DNA of 38,736 nt, taken from contig DUMW01000085.1 in NCBI GenBank assembly GCA_012839765.1, positions 1 through 38,736 on the forward strand. Reading direction: 5' to 3'. The notes under the pieces are model-generated. The model was not told the DNA's origin, searched no databases, and saw only the letters and a list, made by a program, of their open reading frames with translations. Source of the stretch: Bacillota bacterium. GTDB taxonomy: Bacteria > Bacillota > Limnochordia > DUMW01. Shown here one piece after another: positions 9,234-18,324 of this stretch. The position numbers and the translations under genes are program-made. Every line of letters starts with the position of its first letter. Position 1 is the stretch's first letter.

Positions 9234-9814
9234 TACTCGATCACCTCCTGGTAAGCGCGCCGGATGGCTTCCAAATTGCCTTCGATAACCTCTGGCTTAT
9301 TTCTGAATTTGACCTCCAATTTGCGGCGCGTATCTTCCAACAGATCATCTAACGACAACCCACCGGTTAAGCGCACCAGGGCACCAAGCATGGGGGTATT
9401 GGGGATACTCCGCTTGATGGTCTCCATAGAAATCTTGTTGGCGTCGATTACATAAACCTGCTGCTTGTCCGAGGCTCCCAGCTTCTTGCGAATCTCCTCG
9501 GTGCTCTGATCCGAGTTCACCAAGAAAACTCCATCTTCACCTACGCCATCCAATACATCAACGCTACTGCCAATCAATGTGGGGTCCAGAATGACCACAT
9601 ACTTAGGATTGGTAACACTACAATTTAGACGAATAGGTGTATCACTGATCCTGTTGTAGGAAGTAACAGGGGCTCCCATCCGTTCTGGACCGTACTCCGG
9701 AAAGGCTTGGACATACTTGCCCACGGCTGCCGCGGCCTCGGCCAGCAAGATCGCCGCAGTCTTGGCTCCTTGCCCTCCCCGGCCATGCCAGCGAATCTCT
9801 AGCATTTCTGCCAC
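9233..9814 (-). CDS. porG: 2-oxoacid:ferredoxin oxidoreductase, gamma subunit
   Basis: A 193-residue subunit with the family N-terminus EIRWHGRGGQGAKTAA and the FPEYGPERMGAPV stretch that helps bind CoA. First gene of the operon. It starts with GTG 9814, 9 bases after GGAGG; ATG 9805 is an alternative. The 196-base leader up to glyA holds a perfect hairpin but no promoter that I can assign with confidence, so read-through from glyA is possible. Confidence 0.93.
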   Translation of the reverse strand: MAEMLEIRWHGRGGQGAKTAAILLAEAAAAVGKYVQAFPEYGPERMGAPVTSYNRISDTPIRLNCSVTNPKYVVILDPTLIGSSVDVLDGVGEDGVFLVNSDQSTEEIRKKLGASDKQQVYVIDANKISMETIKRSIPNTPMLGALVRLTGGLSLDDLLEDTRRKLEVKFRNKPEVIEGNLEAIRRAYQEVIE

Positions 9815-9854
9815 TTTGACTCTCCTCCTTTGTTCACTCGGAAAACTTCAAGAC

Positions 9855-9872
9855 GCGTCGAGAAATCGACGC
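9855..9872 (-). repeat. Perfect short hairpin in the porG leader
   Basis: GCGTCGA and TCGACGC (7-bp stem, 4-base loop) lie about 40 bases before the porG start. No T-run follows, so it is not an intrinsic terminator. It may be a 5' stabilising structure or an operator; nothing else shows its role. Confidence 0.4.
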
Positions 9873-10010
9873 ATGCCCTGGTGTGTATAACTAACAATGA
9901 AGGGATGCCTCTTGTTGGGATAAGTGTTTGTTCTGCTTTTCACTAACTTCCACTTACAAAGGGACACACCTTTACTTAAGGTTCATCCCTTCAAAGGTTA
10001 TCTCCTGCCC

Positions 10011-11252
10011 TTAACTGCTCAATTCTGGATACAGGGGAAATCTCGCCGTCAAGGCCAATACCTCGGACTTGATCTGCCCTAGATCCGACTCCTTACCCAG
10101 GGTACGATCAATCAAATCGGCGATGAGCTGCATTTCTTGCTCACCCATACCCCGGGTGGTCACTGCCGGTGTCCCCAGGCGGATCCCACTGGTAACAAAG
10201 GGACTTTGGGGATCAAAGGGGATGGTGTTCTTGTTCACCGTAATGCCGACCGCATCCAGCCGGGCCTCCGCGTCTTTGCCGGTAATGCCCTTGTTCCGCA
10301 GATCCACAAGGATGAGATGGTTATCAGTACCGCCAGACACCAGACGGAAATCCCTCTTGACCAGCTCTCCAGCCAGGACCTGGGCGTTTTGCACCACCGT
10401 TTGCTGATAGGCCTTGAATTCAGGAGTGGAGGCTTCCTTGAGGGCCACGGCCTTAGCGGCAATTACATGCATCAAGGGTCCACCCTGGATGCCAGGGAAA
10501 ACAGCCTTGTCGATGGCCTTGGCATATGCTTCCTTGCACAGGATAATGCCACCCCGGGGTCCCCGCAAGGTCTTGTGGGTAGTAGTGGTGACAAAGTCCG
10601 CGTAGGGAACGGGGTTGGGATGCAACCCGGCGGCTACTAGCCCTGCGATGTGGGCCATGTCCACCATGAGAAGACTACCTGCCCGGTCACAGATCTCCCG
10701 GATCCGGGCAAAGTCAATCACCCGAGGATAGGCGCTGGCACCGGCCACCACAAGCTTGGGTTTGTGTTCCAAAGCCAGCTGCTCCAAGGCGTCGTAGTCG
10801 ATCAGTTCCGTATCTTTGGACACCCCATAGCTAATCACGTTGAACCATTTTCCCGAGAAATTCACCGGGCTTCCGTGGGTTAGATGGCCGCCATGGGAAA
10901 GATTCATGCCCAGGATGGTGTCTCCTGGTTCACAGGTAGCAAAGTAAACTGCCATGTTGGCTTGGGCCCCACTGTGCGGCTGGACGTTGGCATGATCTGC
11001 CCCGAAGAGAGCCTTGGCCCGATCGATCGCGAGTTGCTCCGCGATATCCACGTACTCACAACCACCATAGTACCGCCGGTTAGGATAACCTTCGGCATAC
11101 TTGTTCGTAAGTACGAACCCTTGGGCTTCCATTACTGCTAGACTGGTAAAGTTCTCAGAGGCAATGAGTTCAATCTTGTCTCTCTGCCGCGTAAGCTCAC
11201 CCGCAAGCGCCTCGGCAAGTTCGGGATCAACCTGGTTTATCCATCGAAACAT
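10011..11252 (-). CDS. glyA: Serine hydroxymethyltransferase
   Basis: A 413-residue PLP enzyme that converts serine and tetrahydrofolate to glycine and 5,10-methylene-THF. Visible: the ELIASENF N-terminal motif, the [15 protein letters not shown] loop, the [11 protein letters not shown] aspartate that binds the PLP ring nitrogen, and the PLP lysine in [14 protein letters not shown]. Length is normal. ATG 11252 follows AAAGGAG. It has its own promoter at 11363-11392 and a terminator-like hairpin inside the leader, only about 30 bases before the start codon, so expression may be attenuated. Confidence 0.97.
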   Translation of the reverse strand: MFRWINQVDPELAEALAGELTRQRDKIELIASENFTSLAVMEAQGFVLTNKYAEGYPNRRYYGGCEYVDIAEQLAIDRAKALFGADHANVQPHSGAQANMAVYFATCEPGDTILGMNLSHGGHLTHGSPVNFSGKWFNVISYGVSKDTELIDYDALEQLALEHKPKLVVAGASAYPRVIDFARIREICDRAGSLLMVDMAHIAGLVAAGLHPNPVPYADFVTTTTHKTLRGPRGGIILCKEAYAKAIDKAVFPGIQGGPLMHVIAAKAVALKEASTPEFKAYQQTVVQNAQVLAGELVKRDFRLVSGGTDNHLILVDLRNKGITGKDAEARLDAVGITVNKNTIPFDPQSPFVTSGIRLGTPAVTTRGMGEQEMQLIADLIDRTLGKESDLGQIKSEVLALTARFPLYPELSS

Positions 11253-11283
11253 TGGGCAAACTCCTTTCCCGCGCCCTCACCAC

Positions 11284-11312
11284 AAAAAAACGCCCAGACT
11301 GGGACGTTTTTT
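11284..11312 (-). terminator. Terminator hairpin inside the glyA leader (possible attenuator)
   Basis: ACGTCCCAG and CTGGGCGT form a stem with one bulge, flanked by A/T runs on both sides, so it could act in both directions. On the minus strand it is followed by seven Ts. It lies between the glyA promoter and the glyA ribosome site, so transcripts from that promoter must read through it. Confidence 0.7.
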
Positions 11313-11362
11313 ATCCCGGTTACGGCTCACTAACACCTATTTCTGGCCTTCCGACCGTTTCC

Positions 11363-11392
11363 AGTATAGCATATAAATAAAGTAAAAGACAA
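11363..11392 (-). promoter_or_regulatory. Sigma-A promoter of glyA
   Basis: On the minus strand TTGTCT (11392-11387), an 18-base AT-rich spacer and TATACT (11368-11363). Transcription would start near 11356, giving a leader of about 104 bases. Confidence 0.65.
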
Positions 11393-11588
11393 GCAATCCG
11401 CAGGAACGCGCGGAGTACTTCCCCTTGGTACCAGGGGCCAAGGACTCCACAGGCAAGGGGCCTCCAACACATCGACAAAATCAACTGGGATTCTGAGACG
11501 TAGGCGAAACCAATGGGCTCAGCCCGAGGGGAGAGGTCTAAATGTCAGAGATTTTGAGGTTTCCGGCAGGGTTTAACCCTGCCGGTTG
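11393..11588. other. Structured intergenic DNA between the TrpB2 gene and the glyA promoter
   Basis: No gene is visible. A perfect inverted repeat CCGGCAGGGTT/AACCCTGCCGG (11563-11585) follows the stop codon of the upstream trpB2 gene by 3 bases and lacks a T-run. A second short hairpin, CCCCT-TGGTACC-AGGGG, lies near 11421-11437. They resemble the hairpin after serS and may protect 3' ends. Confidence 0.45.
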
Positions 11589-12944
11589 TCATACTTTGGG
11601 CAACTTGGCGAAGGATTCCTCTAGGAGGTGATCAGGATATTCGTAATCCTGCAATTGCCCCGCCAAGAAGGCGTCATACGCCGCCATATCCAGATATCCA
11701 TTACCGCTCAGGCAGAAGAGGATGGTTTCTTCTTTGCCCTCTTCCTTACAGCGCAGGGCCTCATCGATGGCCCCTTTGATGGCATGGGCAGATTCCGGTG
11801 CCGGCACAATCCCTTCGGTTTGGGCAAAGAGCCGAGCCGCTTCAAAAACGCCCACCTGGCCCAAAGCCTTAGCCTCAATGAATTTATCGGCATACAGTTG
11901 ACTGACCAAGGGTGCCGCGCCATGGTAACGCAAGCCACCCGCGTGGATGCCGGCGGGTACAAATTCATGGCCCAAGGTATACATGGAGGCGATGGGTGTC
12001 AACTGGGCGGTATCACCGTAGTCATAGGCAAAGCGCCCCTTGGTCAACGAGGGACAAGCCTCGGGCTCCACGGCCACCGTGCGAACCTTGCGATCACCAG
12101 ACAAGACATCCATCAGGAAGGGAAATGCAATGCCCGCGAAATTACTGCCGCCACCGTGGCAGCCCACCACCACATCGGGATAATCCCCAACCTTGGCCAA
12201 TTGCTCCTTGGCCTCCAAACCAATAACGGTCTGATGCAAGAGGACGTGGTTCAAGACACTGCCTAGGGCATACTTGGTATCCTCTCTTCCCACGGCATCC
12301 TCCACCGCTTCACTGATGGCAATTCCAAGGCTTCCCAGGGAATCGGGATCCTTCTCCAAGATCCTCCGGCCCGCGTTGGTATGGGGACTGGGACTGGGCA
12401 CCACTTCGGCCCCCCACAATCTCATCATGGACCGCCGATAGGGCTTTTGCTCGTAACTGACCCGCACCATGTACACCTTGCACTCCATGTCAAAATAGGA
12501 GCAAGCCAGACTGAGGGCACTTCCCCACTGTCCAGCACCGGTCTCGGTGGCAAGCCGCTTCACGCCCTCCCGTTTGTTGAAATAGGCCTGGGGAATAGCG
12601 GTGTTGGGTTTATGAGAACCAGCGGGACTTACCCCTTCGTTCTTGTAGTAGATCTTTGCCGGAGTTTTCAGGGCTGCTTCCAACCGATGGGCCCGGTACA
12701 AGGGAGAAGGTCTCCACAGGGAATAGATCTCTAACACCTCTTCGGGGATTTCGATCCAACGCTGGGTGCTCATTTCCTGCTCGATCAAACTTTCAGGGAA
12801 AATGGGAGCTAGTTCTTCCGGTGTGATGGGCTGTTTGGTACTGGGGCTCAATGGCGGCTTCGGCAGATTAGGCATATCCGCCATGATATTGTACCATTTC
12901 TTGGGCATCTCCGACTCTTTTAGCAGGATCTTCGTTCGACTCAT
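11589..12944 (-). CDS. trpB: Tryptophan synthase beta chain, TrpB2 type
   Basis: A 451-residue PLP enzyme. The PLP lysine lies in GSHKPNTA, the phosphate loop is [10 protein letters not shown], and the C-terminal LSGNGYLD stretch is typical. The long N-terminus ([20 protein letters not shown]) and the total length identify the TrpB2 subfamily rather than the TrpA-partnered TrpB1 of about 400 residues. No trpA or other trp gene is next to it, so it probably acts alone, joining serine and indole, perhaps in indole salvage. The start is ATG 12944, with GAGGAG about 10 bases upstream. It is separated from the glycosidase genes by a probable terminator. Confidence 0.92.
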   Translation of the reverse strand: MSRTKILLKESEMPKKWYNIMADMPNLPKPPLSPSTKQPITPEELAPIFPESLIEQEMSTQRWIEIPEEVLEIYSLWRPSPLYRAHRLEAALKTPAKIYYKNEGVSPAGSHKPNTAIPQAYFNKREGVKRLATETGAGQWGSALSLACSYFDMECKVYMVRVSYEQKPYRRSMMRLWGAEVVPSPSPHTNAGRRILEKDPDSLGSLGIAISEAVEDAVGREDTKYALGSVLNHVLLHQTVIGLEAKEQLAKVGDYPDVVVGCHGGGSNFAGIAFPFLMDVLSGDRKVRTVAVEPEACPSLTKGRFAYDYGDTAQLTPIASMYTLGHEFVPAGIHAGGLRYHGAAPLVSQLYADKFIEAKALGQVGVFEAARLFAQTEGIVPAPESAHAIKGAIDEALRCKEEGKEETILFCLSGNGYLDMAAYDAFLAGQLQDYEYPDHLLEESFAKLPKV

Positions 12945-12999
12945 CTCTGCTCATCTCCTCTACGCTATGCTAAGCTAAAACTATGTTAACTATTATTCT

Positions 13000-13011
13000 C
13001 CCTTCCAAGGG
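13000..13011. repeat. Short inverted repeat before trpB2
   Basis: CCCTT-CC-AAGGG lies about 60 bases before the trpB2 start and could be an operator. No promoter in this leader fits well, so the assignment is weak. Confidence 0.3.
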
Positions 13012-13066
13012 GGATTCCTGCCTGAACACAAAAACCGACCAAAAATCTTATTCTCCCTGCCCAGAT

Positions 13067-13099
13067 AAAAAGGACCAGCCTCCCAGCAGACCAGCCCTT
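13067..13099 (-). terminator. Probable terminator downstream of the GH76 gene
   Basis: On the minus strand AAGGGCTGGTC and GGCTGGTCCTT pair along 11 positions if G-U pairs are allowed, with an 8-base loop, and are followed by a T-run. In DNA the arms look like direct repeats; only the RNA of this strand can fold. A competing upstream arm (GCCCCTT, about 13117-13123) could pair with AAGGGC, so attenuation of trpB2 is possible. Confidence 0.5.
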
Positions 13100-13217
13100 C
13101 TCTGCAAAACACATCGGCAAGGGGCGTCCCAGACGGTAACCCATTTACCTCCAGATTACAAGTCTTTCTTGAACATGAACACAGTTTAGCCTGACCCTCG
13201 AAAAGGCCGCCTCCCCT

Positions 13218-15311
13218 CTACTGGGCTGCTCCGGCCGGCCGCATCAGCACCAGATCCCCCAATTGCGGCGGTGTCTTTCCGGGAACGTTTTGTACCACGA
13301 TTACCAGATGATCTGCACCCCCCGCCAGTTCGCCTGTCAGTTGGTACCGTTGCCAGGGAGAGCCTTGTCCCTGGATAGTCAGCTCAAACCGGTCCATCAA
13401 CTGCCACTGTTGGGAACCGGAGAAGGTATAAATCTCCAAAGCATCTAACAGGCTTTCGTCTTGAGCATAGACCGTAAGTACAAACCTGCTCAGACCCGGG
13501 TAGTACCAGATCAGGTACTCTTCCCCACTCCCCACTGCCTCGATACGATGGGCATCACCGTAGAATTCTTCCGGAGTATCCTGTCTAAACACCCAACCAG
13601 CGGAACGTTCCTTCGCCAAAAGGGTATCCATTTTGATGCCGAAGAAATCCACGGGAGAACGGAAGGCCTCCTGTAGGATCTCCCAGTTTTGGATCAGGAG
13701 ACGGCGAGTCAATTGGGAGATAGGTTGGTGATCCCCATCAAGGGCCACCAACATCAAATCGTATGCCCCATCGGGATAGAGCATGGTTTCCAAGACAAAT
13801 TCCGGGGGCAGCTGTTCTCCTGCAAACAGGATTTCACGCCTATCGGCAAGTCCTTCCCCAATACCCAAAAGAATTAGTTGAAACTGGGCCACACTGTCCC
13901 TAGGGAAGGCCGCGGCCAAGCCCAGCGACAGCTCTCCTTGGACCGGCCCCTGCTCTGTCTCGGGCAAGTCCAGGCACAGACGATACACCCGACAACGGGT
14001 GGAGCGTTGACGCACTTCCCCACTGCTGTCAATAGCCCGCACCGTAATCTTCCTCTCCTCCCCCTCTTCCCCGATGGGAAGGGAAAGATAAAGTGGCTCC
14101 AGGGGCACAGGTCCCCGATAGACCTCTACCTCATTTTCCAGTACCACCAGCTCCTCGACGTCTAAATCTGCGGATAGCTGGAATTGGATGGGCTCATCAA
14201 CCATAACGTTGGCCCCCCATGCCGGGGTAAGAATGGTGATCCCACAGGCCGCCTCCTCCGCCAAGACACGGGCGGTGAGGTTCAGCAACATCACACCAGA
14301 AACATGGGTAAGCAGCTGTACCGGGCCCGTCTCAGGTTTCGTCCAATTCGGACCGATGAGATTAAGCTGGTTGAAGGCATTCTCTCCCACGCTGACCGCG
14401 TTCTTGACCAGGAAATCTATATAGACTTCCGGTTCCGGATCCACCTCAATCAGGGAGACGAAGTATCGGACACAGATTCCCTTAAAGCCGCCCCCATCAC
14501 CTTGCCCCTCGTCTTTGAGGATGCCCCTTTGGTCGGTAAGTCGGGACATGGTCAGCTGGGCAGTACGCCGGGCGTCGGCCAGATATTGGGGATCACCGGT
14601 GTTCTTGTAAAGTTCCACCGCAGCCCCGATATATGTTCCCTGGTTATAGGTAAAGGTTGCCTCCCAGATATTCCCGCTGCGGTTCTTGTTATCCCACACC
14701 AGTCCCGTGGGAGCCAGATTCTCCTTCACCCAGTGGTATAACTTCATGGCCCACTCTAGGTATTGTTCTTCACCGGTAATCTGGTACAACTTCGAAGCAA
14801 GAATAGAGGCAGGACAATTGATACAGGCATTCTTCGCGCCCTTTTGGTCGTTACGCCACCAGATACCCCCACCCAATTCCTCATCCCAGCTACGCAGAAT
14901 CGTATTCCACAGCAAAAGAGCCCGGTTCAGATACTTAGTATCACCGGAAATTCGGTATGCCCGCAGGGAGGCCAGGGCCCACCAGGCCATATCATCGTTG
15001 AATTCATTGATGAAGGTGGGGTTGATGGCGTTTTGCCGGCGGAAAAGCTCGTCAATGTAGGGGTAGTAGGGCGATGCCGTGCCTCCTGTCCGCTCCACCG
15101 CATCCATAAGGGCATCCCAAGCCTGGGCATTTCCCCACCCAAACCCCCGGAAGGGACTGTTGGAACCGGCCCAGTACTGATCAATCAAAGCCTGGGTAGC
15201 CAAGTCTGCCCAGTGTTCGATATCATCCAAAGGGACAATCGCTGCGGCCACGGTCACCGTCCCTATGAAGACAATCCACATAGAAACCAAAATTCCTAGA
15301 TAAGACTTCAT
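13218..15311 (-). CDS. Secreted GH76 family glycoside hydrolase (alpha-1,6-mannanase-like)
   Basis: A 697-residue protein. Residues 1-24 form a signal peptide or membrane anchor (MKSYLGILVSMWIVFIGTV). Residues about 28-410 form an (alpha/alpha)6 barrel with GH76 features: the catalytic Asp pair NDDMAWW (106-107), GGIWW, KNACINCPASILASKLYQ and TYNQGTYIGAAVELYK. The family cleaves alpha-1,6-mannan backbones by an endo mechanism. Residues about 430-697 form beta-rich modules, and the last 186 residues resemble the C-terminus of the GH43 protein encoded next to it. The start is ATG 15311, with GGGAGG 9 bases upstream; the longer frame to 15506 overlaps the GH43 gene and has no homology. It is the second gene of a GH43-GH76 operon (44-base gap). 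Confidence 0.85.
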   Translation of the reverse strand: MKSYLGILVSMWIVFIGTVTVAAAIVPLDDIEHWADLATQALIDQYWAGSNSPFRGFGWGNAQAWDALMDAVERTGGTASPYYPYIDELFRRQNAINPTFINEFNDDMAWWALASLRAYRISGDTKYLNRALLLWNTILRSWDEELGGGIWWRNDQKGAKNACINCPASILASKLYQITGEEQYLEWAMKLYHWVKENLAPTGLVWDNKNRSGNIWEATFTYNQGTYIGAAVELYKNTGDPQYLADARRTAQLTMSRLTDQRGILKDEGQGDGGGFKGICVRYFVSLIEVDPEPEVYIDFLVKNAVSVGENAFNQLNLIGPNWTKPETGPVQLLTHVSGVMLLNLTARVLAEEAACGITILTPAWGANVMVDEPIQFQLSADLDVEELVVLENEVEVYRGPVPLEPLYLSLPIGEEGEERKITVRAIDSSGEVRQRSTRCRVYRLCLDLPETEQGPVQGELSLGLAAAFPRDSVAQFQLILLGIGEGLADRREILFAGEQLPPEFVLETMLYPDGAYDLMLVALDGDHQPISQLTRRLLIQNWEILQEAFRSPVDFFGIKMDTLLAKERSAGWVFRQDTPEEFYGDAHRIEAVGSGEEYLIWYYPGLSRFVLTVYAQDESLLDALEIYTFSGSQQWQLMDRFELTIQGQGSPWQRYQLTGELAGGADHLVIVVQNVPGKTPPQLGDLVLMRPAGAAQ

Positions 15312-15355
15312 CTCTACAGCCTCCCAGATCATGGGTCTTCGGCACCTTGAAGAAA

Positions 15356-17860
15356 TCAATCGGTGTTGCTGATCTTTGGCGCCTGAATGCGGGCATATCC
15401 CAGTTGTACCGCCTGCGGCGTTAGGCCAGTCTCCCGTAAAGTAAGCCGAACATAGTCCCAAGGGATACCAGCGGAAGGCACCCCCCCACAGACCTCGAGC
15501 TTCCATAGCCCATCAGCGGATTTCTCCACGGGGTCCACCGTGTAAGGCACTAGCGTCCAGTGCCTTTGGTCTCGGGATACGGCGATCTCCAAAAAGCGCC
15601 CGATGACATCGGGATCCGGAGCATACAGGGTGAAAGCAAAGCCCTGGAGGTTTGGCAGATGCCAGATCAGATACTCCTCCCCTGTTCCACTGGGATGGAT
15701 CCGATTAGGATCCCCGAACCAACGTTCCGGATCATCCTCTACAAAGACCCAGCCCAGGGACTCGGCCTCGGTTTTTAGACGTTTCCGGACTCCAAAGAAC
15801 CCCAGATCCTGGGGCGCAAGCATCTCATCCTCAAGGAAGATCCAATTGTCGATAACCAGACGCAACCTGTCCTCATGGACTGTTCCGTCGGTCTTGAGCA
15901 CCCCGGCCACCAGATCATAGGTCCCGTCAGAAAACTTAGTGGTATCCAGGGTAATTGCTTTGGGGCAGGCATCCCCGACGAACACCAACGCTCCGGGTTC
16001 CGCCACTCCCTCCAGGATCGGGTCCAACCGTAGATACACTTCCGTCAACTCTTGGCCCAGAAAGGCAGTCCCCAAAGTCAGGGTGATCTCACCCCGCACA
16101 AAGGCCGATGTTTCTTCCTCGGCTACCAGGGCTAGGGAGACGGGCACATGGAAAAAGGTGGTTTTATACTGCTGTTGCTTTCCCCTTCGATTCACCATAT
16201 CCACCACTAAAGTGTTTTCCCCCAACTTCAAATAGTCCCGATAGGATGGGAAATCAAAGGGCCAATCGGCCCCCTCATAGAGGGGAGTTCCGTTCAGACT
16301 AATGTTCAGATTTGCCACCACCGGTAAGCCCATGGCAGACACCCTCGTCTCGGGTCCCAAAACCCGGATCCCTGGGGTCACCGTCCTGGGCACAGGAATA
16401 ACTACAGAAGAACCCGGTTCCGGATCGGCTTCCACTTCACCGATTAAAGTACCGTCATCTAGCAAGAGCTGCCACCGGGCCTTGGGATCTCGGGAGTAAT
16501 TATGCAACAGAATACTGACAATGAGTTGAGGCTTTTCCCAGAACAGGATTAGCCCATGGTCCTTCCGTTCTGCTTCCGCATCCTGGGCAATATCGCGCCA
16601 TAGTGTCTTTCCCGCGGGTACTGGTCTAGGAGCAATGGAAGGACCATCGACGAACAAGGTTCCATCGGGACGAAACTCCATCCGATCAATGGCCACCTGG
16701 CGCCGCCCGCCGGGTGCGTCCAAGTCCATATGGGTGTGGTATACGACGAAAAGCTCAGTGCCATCGGGTGAAGAAACCACGGCATTATGGCCAGGGCCGG
16801 AGACACCGGGGATATTCGCCGAAAGAACAGGGTTTTCCGGAGCCTTGATGAAGGGTCCCAAGGGATCCGTGGAAACAGCATAGCCCACCCCATAGCTGCG
16901 TACATCAAACCAGTTAGCCGAGTACATCATGTAATATTTCCCAGCGTGTTTCAGGACAAAGGGAGCCTCGTTGATGAAACCTTTGTCGAATTCCCAGGGC
17001 TGATCAGGCTTAAGCAAAAGCCTTGGTGCCGTCTCAAACATGGTGGACCGATCGACGGGTTCACCCTTGATGAGGCTGGTAAACAGATCCGGACTCAATT
17101 TGACACCGAAAATTGCGTTGGCATGGAAATTGCCTGTCCAATAGCCCGGTCGGACGTAGTACAGGTAGATGTGACCAGCATCAACGAACACCTGAGGGTC
17201 GATGGTTTCGTAGGAGAAGTTAAATAGGGGTTCAGTCAACGGATCTTTAAAGGGTCCCAAAGGACTTTCGCTTATCGCAACGGAAATGCGCTTCAAACCG
17301 TCAGGTCCTTCCGCGGAGTAGAAGAGAAAATAGTGGTCTTGGTACTCCAGTGGACCAGGAGCCCAAAAGTTGCGGCTACCTCCCCAGGCCACGTTCTCCG
17401 GCGCTAGGGCACGGCCGCCGCGGGTCCAGTGTACCAGATCGTCGGAGACATAAACATCAAAGCCACTTCCCCCGGTAGGGTAAAGGTAATACCGTCCATC
17501 GGCTGCTTTCAGCAGATCAGGATCTGGCGCCAAGGGAATTAGTGGATTGGAGTAAAACAGAGCGTGGTAACCCTCATCACTAGGGTCTGCCCAGTTTACC
17601 GGGGCATACAGGATCCCAGTCAAGTCAGGGAGCAGTTCCTCCTCTGTATCAGGATAGACGACCCGAACCACAGCCTCTTGATAACTACTATGAAGCGTAG
17701 CCGCCTCCAGCACAACGTACGGATTGATCAATACACAGACCAATGACATAGTTGCTAATACGATACCCAATTTCTGCCGCCTCCCCCTTTGGATCGAAGG
17801 AAAACCCGCGGTGTTCTCCCAAAGCGAATATCCGTAGACAAAATGCAATTTCCGTGTCAT
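15356..17860 (-). CDS. Secreted GH43-like glycoside hydrolase with C-terminal beta modules
   Basis: An 834-residue protein. A hydrophobic signal segment spans residues 32-53, ahead of a five-bladed propeller. The GH43 catalytic triad can be placed: the base at Asp113 or Asp115 (APDPDLL), the pKa-modulating Asp221 (ETIDPQ) and the acid Glu298 (INEAPF). The family removes arabinose, xylose or galactose units. Residues about 430-640 form Ig-like strands, and residues 643-834 share motifs with the end of the neighbouring GH76 protein. The start is uncertain: ATG 17860 has no ribosome site but gives a basic n-region (RGRRQK), whereas TTG 17770 has AGGGGGAGG 9 bases upstream but no positive charge before the hydrophobic core. 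Confidence 0.8.
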   Translation of the reverse strand: MTRKLHFVYGYSLWENTAGFPSIQRGRRQKLGIVLATMSLVCVLINPYVVLEAATLHSSYQEAVVRVVYPDTEEELLPDLTGILYAPVNWADPSDEGYHALFYSNPLIPLAPDPDLLKAADGRYYLYPTGGSGFDVYVSDDLVHWTRGGRALAPENVAWGGSRNFWAPGPLEYQDHYFLFYSAEGPDGLKRISVAISESPLGPFKDPLTEPLFNFSYETIDPQVFVDAGHIYLYYVRPGYWTGNFHANAIFGVKLSPDLFTSLIKGEPVDRSTMFETAPRLLLKPDQPWEFDKGFINEAPFVLKHAGKYYMMYSANWFDVRSYGVGYAVSTDPLGPFIKAPENPVLSANIPGVSGPGHNAVVSSPDGTELFVVYHTHMDLDAPGGRRQVAIDRMEFRPDGTLFVDGPSIAPRPVPAGKTLWRDIAQDAEAERKDHGLILFWEKPQLIVSILLHNYSRDPKARWQLLLDDGTLIGEVEADPEPGSSVVIPVPRTVTPGIRVLGPETRVSAMGLPVVANLNISLNGTPLYEGADWPFDFPSYRDYLKLGENTLVVDMVNRRGKQQQYKTTFFHVPVSLALVAEEETSAFVRGEITLTLGTAFLGQELTEVYLRLDPILEGVAEPGALVFVGDACPKAITLDTTKFSDGTYDLVAGVLKTDGTVHEDRLRLVIDNWIFLEDEMLAPQDLGFFGVRKRLKTEAESLGWVFVEDDPERWFGDPNRIHPSGTGEEYLIWHLPNLQGFAFTLYAPDPDVIGRFLEIAVSRDQRHWTLVPYTVDPVEKSADGLWKLEVCGGVPSAGIPWDYVRLTLRETGLTPQAVQLGYARIQAPKISNTD

Positions 17861-18324
17861 TGCAGACTACACGGAGTACCCAAAGCCACCTGGACTAGCC
17901 AAGCTCGTCAGGGACTTCTAACAATCTTTGATATATCTTGATTAGTATTCCAGGTTTATGTAACCACCGTTTCCATCAAAGTAAGAACTTACTTACAGAT
18001 GCGACCTACGGATCAATATGTCTTTTTCCAACTTTCGTTCAAAGTTACTTACATTTTACTACGGGGTTCCCTTGTTGATCAAGAACCTGGCCTAGCTCGG
18101 CAAAGCCTAATGCTGCGAATTAGAACAACAAACGGGGGAAACAAGCGAAAAGCCAGGGTGGCCTCATTGACAGAACCTTGGTTAGCCCATATATTGACCA
18201 GACCTTGTCCCAATCAGGAATGTCTTTTTGGCCGTCAAGACTAGAGGTAGTCATGCAGGGACAAAAGAATAACCGATCCGTTCCCACCAATAAAGCTCAT
18301 CTTACTGGCGCCGCAGACTACTTA
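17861..18324. other. Intergenic region upstream of the GH43 gene, with an operator-like inverted repeat
   Basis: No gene is supported here; the open frames on the plus strand have no recognisable product. AAGTAAG-AA-CTTACTT (17979-17994) is a 7-bp inverted repeat about 120 bases before the GH43 start, and further CTTAC half-sites occur near 18050. It could be the operator of a sugar-responsive repressor. No clean sigma-A promoter was found. Confidence 0.4.

Noticed and set aside
11284-11356. glyA leader as a ZTP, glycine or tetrahydrofolate riboswitch
   Set aside because: None of the conserved sequence blocks of those classes can be found; only the promoter and terminator are clear.
13064-13099. 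GGCTGGTC direct repeats as a mobile-element signature
   Set aside because: They are better explained as the two G-U pairing arms of a terminator, and no transposase or target-site duplication is nearby.
12945-13217. Possible T-box leader for trpB2 (a sequence resembling TGGGTTACCG before a terminator)
   Set aside because: No stem I, specifier loop or AGAGAG element can be placed in the space available, so only a possible attenuator is reported.
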